From: Capra hircus
Taxonomy: Eukaryota; Chordata; Mammalia; Artiodactyla; Bovidae
Assembly: GCF_001704415.2 (NCBI RefSeq)
Contig: NC_030821.1
Coordinates: 35,695,210 to 35,759,209, forward strand
Reading direction: 5' to 3'
DNA: 64,000 bases
Shown in pieces: positions 54,526-63,990 of the stretch (positions within the stretch are counted from its first letter, which is position 1; each line of letters starts with the position of its first letter). The notes beneath the pieces were generated by a model that worked only from the letters and a program-made list of their open reading frames with translations, had not been told where the DNA came from and made no database searches. Both the position numbers and the translations under genes were made by a program.

Positions 54526-54855
54526 CTACTCTCCCTTCCCTGATAGCTCAGTTGGTAAAGAATCCACCTGCAATGCAGGAGGCCCCAGTTCGATTCCTGG
54601 GTCAGGAAGATCCCCTGGAGAAGGGATAGGCTATCTATTCCAGTATTCTTGGGCTTCCCTTGTGGTTAAGCTGGTAAAGAATCCACCTGCAATGTGAGAG
54701 ACCTGGGTTCAATCCCAGGGTTGGGAAGATCCTCTGGAGAAGGGAACGGCTACCCACTCCAGTATTCTGGCCTAGAGAATTCCATGGACTGTAGTCCCAT
54801 GGGGTCGTAAAGAACTGGACACGACTGAGCGGCTTTCACTTTACTTCACTACTCT
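54526..54855 (+). mobile_element. Dimeric Bov-tA (tA3-like) SINE with TSD
   Basis: Body 54533-54848: a first tRNA-like head (GATAGCTCAGTTGGTAAAGA, GTTCGATTCCTGGGTCAGGA), then a second complete unit from GGGCTTCCCTTGTGGTTAAG at 54651 to GAGCGGCTTTCACTTTAC. CTACTCT flanks it at 54526-54532 and 54849-54855. Same architecture as the copy at 19045. Confidence 0.93.
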
Positions 54856-55399
54856 AGCTTTAACTACAGGAAATGAAATGAGTACAGGGAGTGGAAGGCC
54901 TCTGAGGCCATATGTGGTCCTGGCACTGAGTTATTTCTTTTCTACTCTTCAGAGCTATTGACTTTCTTTCCCACTTGATGGAGGTGAAGAAGTGAAACAG
55001 ATGACAGCTTTGCCTCACTACAGCTACTAGGCACCTAGTAGCTAGTAGCTAACACCACTTAGAAATGATACACATGATAGGTTTTAAGACAGAACTGCTC
55101 CATGACTGTTAAGCTGGAAAAATTCAGATCATGGTTGGAATGTTTCCCAAGGAAGAACACATATTTAAAAAACAGACTCTACTGTCTGAGCCACCAGGGG
55201 AAGCTCCGTTAAAACAATAGGCAATTTTTATTACTGATATGGTTTCAATTTTTAAACCTACTCCCCCAAATTCAAAGTGCAACAATTATTATTGATTTTT
55301 TAATAATAGCAACAACAAAAATAGCAATGATCTGGCCATTCTCGGGGTCACAATGAGATATGATATGATATGGCCTATGGGTGGAGCTCTGAAATAGAT
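54856..55399. other. Mostly unique sequence
   Basis: Apart from the 55176-55207 SINE-head fragment, nothing is recognised. Short CTAGTAGCTAGTAGCTA repeat near 55030. Confidence 0.3.
55176..55207 (-). mobile_element. Isolated Bov-tA head fragment
   Basis: ACTGTCTGAGCCACCAGGGG AAGCTCC is the reverse of the first ~30 bases of a Bov-tA head, without the rest of the element. Confidence 0.6.
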
Positions 55400-55540
55400 A
55401 AGTCTGTTTGCGTCACCACTTTATTGATGAGGAAACCGGAAACCGAGGCTTGGAGAGGCCAAGTAACTAAGATAACATGGTTTGCAAAATGAGAAATGGA
55501 TGCCAGCAGTCCCAATATCTGTAACATGTCACCCTTCCTC
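55400..55540 (+). mobile_element. MIR SINE fossil
   Basis: CCACTTTATTGATGAGGAAA, CCGAGGCTTGGAGAGGCCAA, GTAACTAAGATAACATGGTT follow the MIR core closely. Confidence 0.82.
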
Positions 55541-57793
55541 AATCAAATCATCACCCTCCCTCTGTGAGCTCCACGTTAGCCCCAAGAGACCCTGGAGACT
55601 TTCCCAAACTGGACTCCACGGCATCCCTTTGGAAGCCATTTGGACAGAGTAGGCCAAGTTTAATGGACCTGGGGGACCCCATCTTCCCCTTTGAGATGGA
55701 CCTTCTCATAGCAGTCTAGCGTCACAGAATATTTGGCAGGTGTTGATGTTTAAGATTCCCATGTCTCATCTGTGGAAACTGTAATGGAATATTAAAAAGT
55801 GTGGTTGGGGTTTAGAGGGAGTCCAATTTCATTCGGATTTGTTTGCAAGGCACATTTGACTTGACTCTGTCTCTTTCCCCTTTGGCATTAAAGCCTAAGT
55901 AATGATTTTTTTTTTTTCCCATTCTGAGCAAGAACCAATAAAAGGCAATGCCACACTCTAGAACAGTGAAATGCCATACTTAAGCACTGTGTGGAGTTCA
56001 GCACCCTCTGGGGCCTGTGTCTAAAGCTGGCTGGTCACACAGGAGGAAGGTACAGACAGGCCAGGGCCTGCAGAGACACAACCAGGGGCCCGAACAACCC
56101 ACAGGAGCCAGCACGTAACTTGGGATCATAAGGGAAGCAGACAAAAAGCTTTGTCAACAAAAAGAGCTGAGCCCTGGCAGAAGAACCGGGAGCAGGCCTG
56201 CAACTTGTCTCAGCACCAGGCATCGATCCAGGGGAGGGCAAAGACCTAGGGCTTTTTAATTATTAACATCTCATGTTCCTGTGTGGACTTTGCCATTGGC
56301 CCTTAGGCCACCTGGCACAGTCCTGAGGGAGTTTCCACCCTCCTCTTTGGGGAAAGTGAAATGTATATTGGGGAATAAAAAAGCATTGACTTCTGGCCCC
56401 TCCTTGACAATGCTTCCTTCTTCCTTCTTCTACATTGCTTCATGAGCTGCTCACAGAGGACACCATGTGTGCCTCTGAAGCCAATTTCAGGACATTATGG
56501 GATGTAATTTAAGAAGTACACACATGAGATGCCTGAGCCAAGCACTGTTATAAAGGAACCTCCTAAGCTTTAAGTAGAGATCTGCCCTGTCTTGTTTAAA
56601 GGGACCATAATAAGTGATTAATTCCGCTTAGGATGTGAGGGTGAGGAAAAGGCAGACGTGATTATACACACACAACAGGAATAAACTAGGAAATAAGCCA
56701 CCCTTAATGGGTAAATACACTTCCATGCCAGTGACGGAAGGGTAAAATGTTCTGTGTTCAGCGGCCTAAAGATCTCACAGATAGTTCAGGATTTAAACAA
56801 TAAATTATCCTTGACATTTTCCCAGAGTCACCCTTTTTCTTTCTTTCGATTTCTTGTGAGATAATGTTTAGAGGAAAAAATACACAACCATGTCTTATAA
56901 CTTTCAGAAATCAGCTACTGTGAATTAAACTTGATCCCCTCTGTTTAGAAGGGAGAATTTCTCTCGAGTGCTGGCATAGTCGCTTGTCTTGGGAAAGCAC
57001 AAATCATCACTAAGTTCTGAAACTTTCTGGAACGTGATGACACGTTTACCACAAAACTCCTCATGGTATTCTCAAGGTCCTCGATGAAGCAGTGTTAGGT
57101 TCCCAAACAGTCAGTGTCCTGATCATTAACTTCAATCGCATTTTGCCAGCTATGAGAGAAGCACTGCCCAAAGAAACCTTATGCTCAACAGAAACAGAGT
57201 GAGCGTCCTCATTTTTAAGGAGCTCAAAGTCCATTGGGGGAAACAAGATAAACCAGCAAGTACACAACCCCTATTGGAAGCATAAAAACAAGTAATTACC
57301 GAGTAATTAGCCTCAGTTGTGCTAGGAAGGCAGACATTATCTCAGTTCTACTTCAGAGGTCAGCTGAAGTCCCTAATTCTCCCTCCCTGTCCTCTCTTTT
57401 GAAGAGGGCCTTTCCCAGTCGCCATCAGTGGAACATAATATTGGAGGCTGTTTTCTGTCCCTCATGATGGTTGAGGAATTACCTACATCCTCTGCCTCCC
57501 TCGGCCTGTAATCAATCAACCAGCACTCTGAGATCTCAGGGAGGTGTGTGTTTTATCACATCCAACCTGCTTCCAGAAAGGATTTAAGGTGGCTCACAAC
57601 AAACACTCAGATGCCCAGGCAATTCTCTTTTTTAATAAAACAGAATAGACAGCAGTATCTAAACATGGATATTGCAGGAGAGAGAGAAAGAGGCTCTGAA
57701 CTAGTGTCAAATGGGCAGGTCTTGCTGGGAAACACCAAATTTGGTTGACAGCACTCTGGGAAAAAAAAAAAAAATTCTGATTTTCCTCACCTA
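55541..57793. other. Long unique stretch with conserved-looking blocks
   Basis: More than 2 kb with no recognised transposon, unusual for this window. 55850-56300 and 56590-56870 look like conserved non-coding DNA, with TGATTAATTCC-type cores at 56616-56626. No exon is supported; frames are at most 68 codons here. Confidence 0.4.
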
Positions 57794-58001
57794 AAAATCA
57801 GATACTGGTAAAGGTTGAAGGCAAAAGGAGAAGGGGATGGCAGGGGATGAGATGGTTAGGTAGCATCACCGACTCAATGGACACAAATGTGAGCAAATTC
57901 TGGGTGATGGTGGAGGACAGAGGAGCCAGGCATGCTGCAGTCCACAGGGTCGCAAAGAGTTGGACACAGGTTAGCGAATGATCAACAACAGCAAAATCAG
58001 A
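57794..58001 (+). mobile_element. BovB LINE 3' fragment with 9-bp TSD (AAC-tail type)
   Basis: Body 57803-57992: GGATGGCAGGGGATGAGATG, CACCGACTCAATGGACACAA, GGAGGACAGAGGAGCCAGGC, GCAGTCCACAGGGTCGCAAA, tail ATCAACAACAGC. AAAATCAGA flanks it at 57794-57802 and 57993-58001. Confidence 0.94.
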
Positions 58002-58848
58002 AGCTGCGAAGAGTTTATGAGAAGGCAACTCGGTCAAATGACAATAACAAAGTCAACAAACGTCTACATCGCTCAAGCAGCAGCTCTGATTCCTCAGCCA
58101 TTTTAGGATCAAGGACTCCACTGAGGATCTACAGAAAGTTCTAGACTCTTTCCTCACAGAAGCTCATAATCATATGATTTTGCATATACTCTCAGGGTTC
58201 CTGGGACAGAGACTGAATACTTCTCTAACACTCACATTCATGTAAGAAATCTTCAATAGTCATTCTTCACTGAATGCACAGAAGGGCCACTGAAAGCTGG
58301 ACATTTTGAAGGAACCCTATGAAGAATACATTTTTTTCCATCTGTCCTGTCCAGCCAGCAGCAACTTATAACCGTAAGTCAGAATCATTCCGCTCGAAAG
58401 GAGCTTTAGTAAAACCCAAATAATTGGTCTTGATCTTGTTTTTCTCCCTTCTTTATCTTGGGACCTGCTTGCACTCGTATGCTGAGATGTTTTCCCTGTT
58501 TAATCTACTTTGGTTTTTGAGCTGCTGGTTTTGAATTCTTGGCTCCCACATCTTCTGCATCTTAAATTCACCTAATTTACTGTGTAATTAAAACACCCAT
58601 GCATGTTTGTTCTCAATTAATAGAGACAAATTATTCCCCAGTGGAAGATGACTCTACTCCAACTTGGAACTGGAAGGATGAATATGCCTGAATTTTAAAT
58701 GTTGTCTAACAATGGTAGTATTCTTTGTTGAGTGTTTAATAGAGAGGTTTATGTATCTTTGGGAGATAAAGATCCCAAATTCTCATTCTCACCCAGAACC
58801 AGATGATTCTGCAAATTCCCAATCAATTTCCCAATTCATATTATCTTC
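58002..58848. other. Unique sequence with a conserved-looking block (58370-58660)
   Basis: No repeat or exon recognised. The block is rich in AATTA/TAATTA cores and free of repeat signatures. Confidence 0.4.
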
Positions 58849-59123
58849 AATATGTTGGCTGCTGCTGCTGCTAAGTCGCTTCAGTCGTGTCCAACTCTGT
58901 GTGACCCCATAGACGGCAGCCCACCAGGCTCCCTCGTCCCTGGGATTCTCCAGGCAAGAACACTGGAGTGGGTTGCCATTTCCTTCTCCAATGCATGAAA
59001 GTGAAAAGTGAAAGTGAAGTTGCTCAGTCGTGTCCGACTCTTAGCGATCCCACAGACTGCAGCCTACCAGGCTTCTCCGTCCATGGGATTTTCCAGACAA
59101 GAGTACTGGAAAAATATGTCGGC
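58849..59123 (-). mobile_element. BOV-A2 SINE with 11-bp TSD
   Basis: Body 58860-59112: GCTGCTGCTGCTAAGTCGCT, CATAGACGGCAGCCCACCAG, linker CATGAAAGTGAAAAGTGAAA, CAGACTGCAGCCTACCAGGC, AGACAAGAGTACTGG. AATATGTTGGC (58849-58859) and AATATGTCGGC (59113-59123) flank it, one mismatch. Confidence 0.95.
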
Positions 59124-59395
59124 AGTTTGTATATAAGACCATCCTCAGAAGAAAGAGAAAATTAATCTGGGTAAAAGAGAAGGCAGTGGACCTGGATGAA
59201 TACTATTTAGGTTGAACAACAAACACCTGTTTGAAGTCAAAGGATCCATCATAAGTCTACACACTTACAGTTCTAGAGATATTTGAAAGCATTAGAAAAA
59301 CCAGTGACCTAAAGAGACAGCTGACATATTTATAATTTTGCAGGTAATCTAATGTCAGCACCTGCTTTTTAAATTATATGTATGTATTTTATATA
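59124..59395. other. Unique sequence
   Basis: No repeat or exon recognised. Confidence 0.3.
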
Positions 59396-59420
59396 CACAC
59401 TCACACACACACAGACATAT
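59396..59420. repeat. (CA)n/(TA)n low-complexity flank
   Basis: TACACACTCACACACACACA leads directly into the mariner MITE. A similar AT/CA-rich stretch follows at 59502-59572. Confidence 0.8.
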
Positions 59421-59421
59421 A

Positions 59422-59501
59422 TTGGGTTGGCCAAAAAGTTCATTTGGGCTTTTCCATAGAAGTTGATGGGAAAACGCAAATGAACTTTTTGGCCAACCCA
59501 A
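59422..59501. mobile_element. 80-bp palindromic mariner MITE, microRNA-like hairpin
   Basis: TTGGGTTGGCCAAAAAGTTC at the left and its exact complement at the right give a perfect inverted repeat of at least 24 bp, extending imperfectly to a small central loop. The dinucleotide TA flanks both sides (59420-59421 and 59502-59503), as expected for mariner. It is too short to encode a transposase. The right arm at 59471-59492 resembles the mature sequence I recall for the bovine miR-2285 group. Confidence 0.9.
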
Positions 59502-59759
59502 TATATATACACATACATATCAATAATTGATACACACATATCTTATGTACACACACACACATATATATATGACTGACACATATTAAGGTAGAAAAATCTG
59601 AACATAGTTCAGCTATTTCATACATAAGTTATAATACCACAAAGTCCCCAATAATATAAAACAAGCTAGGTTATATGGTAAAGATTTCAACCAAGTAAGA
59701 AAGAATTCTTTTACTAATTAAGACTTTTGGGGGATGTTTAAGCAAAAGAAAAGAAAAGG

Positions 59760-59940
59760 CATAACAGCCACTTACTCTTAAGGGTCTGCTAATCTGAGAA
59801 ACTGTGCTAAGCACTTTATTTAAAATGCTTCTGTTAAGCCCAGTCAACATTAATCCCAATGGGAGAGAAAATTATATCCACTTGGTAGACAAGGTAACTG
59901 GGGTTTAGAGAGGGGAGACCGGATGCCATCTAAGTATCTT
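59760..59940 (+). mobile_element. MIR SINE fossil
   Basis: GAAACTGTGCTAAGCACTTT, AATTATATCCACTTGGTAGA, CAAGGTAACTGGGGTTTAGA, GAGGGGAGACC follow MIR. Confidence 0.75.
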
Positions 59941-60561
59941 TCTAAAAACTACCAAGGAAAACTATAACAGGCTCGCCATGCCTTCTACATGCCCTTAGAG
60001 AGGCCACAGAGCTTCCAACCAGCAGGTCTCTCACATCCCTGGTTCTAAACTTGCTGGTTGTAAGGTTCAAATGGGGATTTACAATGAGGACTCTGTTCAG
60101 GGTTCAGTACACTTTAATTACATCAGATAATACCTGCTGTTCCCATTTTTTCCTGGAAATGGGGGTATGAGTCCAATTCTTGTTTACTTAAGCTCCTGTC
60201 ACAATAAGCCTTCACTTTGTCAAAATATCACAACAGCGAAATGGAAGTGGTCACAACAGGAGCCAAACTGCCTGGTGCCAGTAGCATGGCCAAGTCTGAG
60301 CTGTCCCTTTGAAGCTCACATCCGCCTGACCTGATAGAAGCGGGCAGGAGCACACAGGAGTGAGAGATGGAAGGAGAAGACAGACACACCAAAGGCAAAC
60401 AAGACAAAATCAGTACACCGGAGCAGTAAATGGATGGCCTACTAATTGTGCTCAAAGGTAATCCACAAATTCACCTGGATTGTTTCAGCAGAAATCACCC
60501 CAGAGCATAATCAGCCTAAGCACAGCCCTTTCTCATATGTTTAACAGGAGGAGTTTACTGG
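59941..60561. other. Unique sequence
   Basis: No repeat or exon recognised. Confidence 0.3.
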
Positions 60562-60780
60562 CTAAAAGTCAATTCATTGGAAAAGAGTCTGGTGCAGAGA
60601 AAGATTGAGAGCATGAGAAGGGGACGGCAGAGGATGAGATGGTTGGATGGCATCACTAACTCAATGGACATGAGTCTGAGCAAACTCCAGGAGATGGTGA
60701 CGGACAGGGAAGCCTCCTATGCTGCAGTCCATGGGTTCGCAAAGAGTCAGACATGACTGAGCGCCGGAATAACAACAAAA
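60562..60780 (+). mobile_element. BovB LINE 3' fragment (AAC-tail type)
   Basis: AAAAGTCAATTCATTGGAAA, GGGGACGGCAGAGGATGAGA, CACTAACTCAATGGACATGA, GGTGACGGACAGGGAAGCCT, GTTCGCAAAGAGTCAGACAT, tail AATAACAACAAAA. Confidence 0.93.
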
Positions 60781-61066
60781 AATTAAAGATCAATTAAATC
60801 AATATCAGAAATAATGGTATCAATATACATAAGAAGATGGGTCCTAGTTTAAAAAAAAAAAATCTTATCTTATTTGAGATCATTTCCTTATGGAAACCTT
60901 TCCTGAGGGTTAAGCAGTCCCTCTGTAAAGACATAAAGCCAAAGAAGAGGTAACATTTTAGAGTATCATTGATAACTGATCTTCTTTAAGGGAAGAACCA
61001 AAGTGCCTCAGCAACCCAGAGTCCACGGGAATGGAAATCGTCCTGAATGATTTGCAAGTTTCCCCC
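60781..61066. other. Unique sequence
   Basis: No repeat or exon recognised. Confidence 0.3.
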
Positions 61067-61292
61067 CTTACACAGGGCTTCCCCAGCGGCTCAGATGGCA
61101 AAGAATCTGCCTACAATGCAGGAGACCTGGGTTTGATCCCTGGGTAGGGAAAATCCCCTAGAGGAGAGCACGGCAACCCACTCCAGTATTCTTGCCTGGA
61201 GAATTCCATGGACAGAGAAGCCTAGCAGGCTACAGTCCATGGACTCATAAAAGAGTCAGACACAACTGAGCAACTAACACACTCTTACACAG
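61067..61292 (+). mobile_element. Bov-tA SINE with perfect 9-bp TSD
   Basis: Body 61076-61283: GGCTTCCCCAGCGGCTCAGA, GGGTTTGATCCCTGGGTAGG, CACGGCAACCCACTCCAGTA, ATTCCATGGACAGAGAAGCC, ACTGAGCAACTAACACA. CTTACACAG flanks it at 61067-61075 and 61284-61292. Confidence 0.96.
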
Positions 61293-61434
61293 CCCCCCCA
61301 TGCCAGTTACTCTTCCATGTGTTATACAGAGCCCAATTATAATGTTCAGTGTCTGTAGGCAAACTGATGGCAATGCTGTGGGCCTCTGGTTTTTGTGTTT
61401 TTCTCAAAGGAAATTTCATCCTTTGTTATTCAGT

Positions 61435-61731
61435 AACCTAGCACCTCGGAAAAGGCAATGGCACCTCACTCCAGTACTCTTGCCTGGAAAATCCCATGGA
61501 TGGAGGAGCCTGGTAAGCTGTAGTCCATGGGGTCGCTAAGAGTCGGGCATGACTGAGCGACTTCACTTTCACTTTTCACTTTCATGCACTGGAGAAGGAA
61601 ATAGCAACCCACTCTAGTATTCTTGCCTGGAGAATCCCAGGGACAGAGGAGCCTAGTGGGCTGCCATCTATGGGGTCGCAGAGAGTTGGACACAACTGAA
61701 GCAACTTAGCAACAGCAGCAACCTAGCACCT
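61435..61731 (+). mobile_element. BOV-A2 SINE with perfect 12-bp TSD
   Basis: Body 61447-61719: two A monomers (GGCACCTCACTCCAGTACTC … GGCATGACTGAGCGACTTCA; GGAAATAGCAACCCACTCTA … GCAACTTAGCAACAGCAGC) joined by the TTTCACTTTTCACTTTCATG linker. AACCTAGCACCT flanks it at 61435-61446 and 61720-61731. Confidence 0.97.
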
Positions 61732-62029
61732 ACTGTGACATGTACATTGGATTGATGCTTTTATTCTTTCGTTCATTCATTCACAGGCACTAGACCCCTG
61801 GAATATGGAGAAGAATGGACCAGGACTCTGCCCTCATAAAGGACACCTACTGCCCATGGAAAAAAGACATGTAGCAAAACCCAGTGCAGTGATGACTGTA
61901 ACAGACGTATGTGCAAATGGCTGCACACAAGCCATTCTGCCTACTCCTGATTTCTCCAATTTATGCTCTTTATGTAGACTACTTCCTCTGTGACAGTGCA
62001 CTGAGTAGATGACTTGGGTCTACACAAGA
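61732..62029. other. Mostly unique sequence, old-repeat trace
   Basis: GTTCATTCATTCACAGGCAC near 61770 and CAGGACTCTGCCCTCATAAA resemble an ancient mammalian repeat whose class I cannot fix. Confidence 0.3.
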
Positions 62030-62325
62030 GATCTCCCAATTACAATCCAGGGCCTGTTTTGGGATGGCCTGCAAGCCAAGAATAATTTTTACGTATTTTA
62101 ATGGTTGGGGGAAAAAATCAAAGAAGAATATATGAAATTCAAATTTGAGTGTTCATAAATAATTTGGGGGAACATAGCTACGCTGCTTCTTTTAAGCATT
62201 ACTTGTGGTTACTTTCCTGTTACAAGGGCAGAACTGAATAGTTACGACGGAGACCATATGGACCACAAGACCATTTGCCACATGGCTTCCTAAAAAAGCT
62301 TGCTGACTCCTGATCTAGATGGTTT
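62030..62325 (+). mobile_element. hAT-type DNA transposon fossil
   Basis: ATCCAGGGCCTGTTTTGGGA, GGCCTGCAAGCCAAGAATAA TTTTTACGTATT, GGTTACTTTCCTGTTACAAG GGCAGAACTGAATAGTTACG, ACGGAGACCATATGGACCAC, GCTTGCTGACTCCTGAT follow a common mammalian non-autonomous element that starts CAGGGGTCAGCAAAC and ends in its complement. Both ends are recognisable but eroded. Confidence 0.68.
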
Positions 62326-62394
62326 GGATCTCATCTAAGATAAAAGTAGACTGAATCAACATCAGAATTTATTAGTTTAATTATTAGAACTCAT

Positions 62395-62625
62395 AAAAAT
62401 GGGGGAGGCTTTACTGGCTCAGACAGTAAAGAATCCGCCTGCAATGTGGGAGACCTGGGTTCAATCCCTCCACTGGGAAGATCCCCTGGAGAAGGGCATG
62501 GCAACTCACTCCAGTATTCTTGCCTGGAGAACCCCCATGGACAGAGGAGCCTGGTGGGCTACACACAGCCCATGGGTCACAAAGTGTCAGGCACAACTGA
62601 GCGACCAAGCACACACAAAAATGGG
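62395..62625 (+). mobile_element. Bov-tA SINE with 9-bp TSD
   Basis: Body 62404-62616: GGCTTTACTGGCTCAGACAG, GGGTTCAATCCCTCCACTGG, GGCAACTCACTCCAGTATTC, CCATGGACAGAGGAGCCTGG, CACAACTGAGCGACCAAGCA. AAAAATGGG flanks it at 62395-62403 and 62617-62625. Confidence 0.95.
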
Positions 62626-63844
62626 ATTCCTGATGGCTTCTGATGAAGCATATTTGGTGATCATCCTAGAACAAATATCCCCCATAAGTCAATCTTAAAT
62701 AATCTTTAAGAAAAAAATGCCCATTATCACACATTTTCATGAAGTAGCATTTGCATTAGTTATATACATTATAAAGCATGAGATACCAAAATGTTATTTG
62801 AATACAAAATTGGTGTCATATTACCTTTACAATGTAGCTGGTTCACACCTTCAACACCTACTCAGCAAACATTTACAGAATAAATACTTCATTCCAGATA
62901 CTCCGCTAAGGAGCAGGAATAGAGGATGAGCTTGACAGAGTTCCTTAACGGAATTTATAATTTATCGGGAAAACAAAATCAACACTCAAAAACATGTGGG
63001 CGAGAAGACACTCTAGAATAAAATCTTAGAATCTTTACCTCTCATTTCAATTCTGCATTGGCTGAAATGAGGTAAGCCACCAAAGATGGATTTGTGTGCA
63101 CGAAAGAGGTTCATCAATTTTACAGTAATATAAAGGTTATCTATTGGCTGATGTATTACAAGCCATATTTAGTAAATGACTGAATAATGCAGTTAGAAAA
63201 CCAGAGATGTAATCGCTTTTAATTCTGGCAAGGATGTGTGTATTTTAATTAACCTGCCTCTCTTCTTGTCATTCACTTTCCCCACTGTGTCCCAAATAAC
63301 AACTCTCTCCTGTTTCCCAGGACCTCCGAGGATCTGTAAGACTATGATCTTATTTTGAGTCCTAACCAGCTGGCCCCACAGCTGTCACTTCATCCAGCAA
63401 TATAAATACATGTATCACTGCTTTAATCCATCCTCATAAAACTATGTAGCTGGCAAAATGGGGCCTGGGACCCAGATTACGGGGAGAAATGATCATTCTG
63501 TTCCCATTATTCTGCAAAAGGTGTTTTCCAGTGCTGTAAATACCCAAAAAGCTTATAGCCTAATCAATGACCTGCATTCTCAGGGGCCTGCTCTCTCTAG
63601 CTCCTCCCAGATGGAATCTATCCAGTGGCCCATACGTCTGCTGACAGTGGATCCTGAAAGCCCCAAATGTTCAGGTTCAATGTGACAAGTGACCAGACCC
63701 AAACAAAGCTGACAAAGGATGCCTCTGCTTCCAGTTCCGACTGTAGTTCGTTATGCAGCCATATAGTGGGTCATTCCCTCCACTTTTTTATCACTGGTTT
63801 TAAATTTAACACATATTACACCACCAATGGACTGTAATGCTTGC
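62626..63844. other. Mostly unique sequence
   Basis: An ancient-repeat-like trace (CTCAGCAAACATTTACAGAA TAAATACTTCATTCCAGATA) lies at 62860. Otherwise no repeat or exon is recognised. Confidence 0.3.
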
Positions 63845-63915
63845 ATTACTGTAATAATCACAGCTACCACATATTGAATATTCATTATGTGAGTGGACCT
63901 GTCTTAGGTGCTTTA
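63845..63915 (+). mobile_element. MIR SINE fragment
   Basis: CTGTAATAATCACAGCTACC, ACATATTGAATATTCATTAT, GTCTTAGGTGCTTTAGAG follow the 5' half of MIR. Confidence 0.65.
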
Positions 63916-63990
63916 GAGCAAGGGTCCCTGGCCTCCAGGTCATGGACTGGTATCGCCAGTCAGGTCAGCGGAGGCATTAGATTAGAAATA
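63916..63990 (+). mobile_element. hAT-type MER DNA transposon terminal fragment
   Basis: AAGGGTCCCTGGCCTCCAGG, TCATGGACTGGTATC, then GGTCAGCGGAGGCATTAGAT follow a mammalian element that starts CAGGGGTCCCCAACC, with an internal deletion between GGTATC and CAGTCAGG. It continues to or past the window edge. Confidence 0.62.

Noticed and set aside
1030..63685. tRNA genes at the many tRNA-like heads
   Set aside because: All sit at the 5' end of SINEs with the BovA body attached. They are SINE promoters and not functional tRNA genes.
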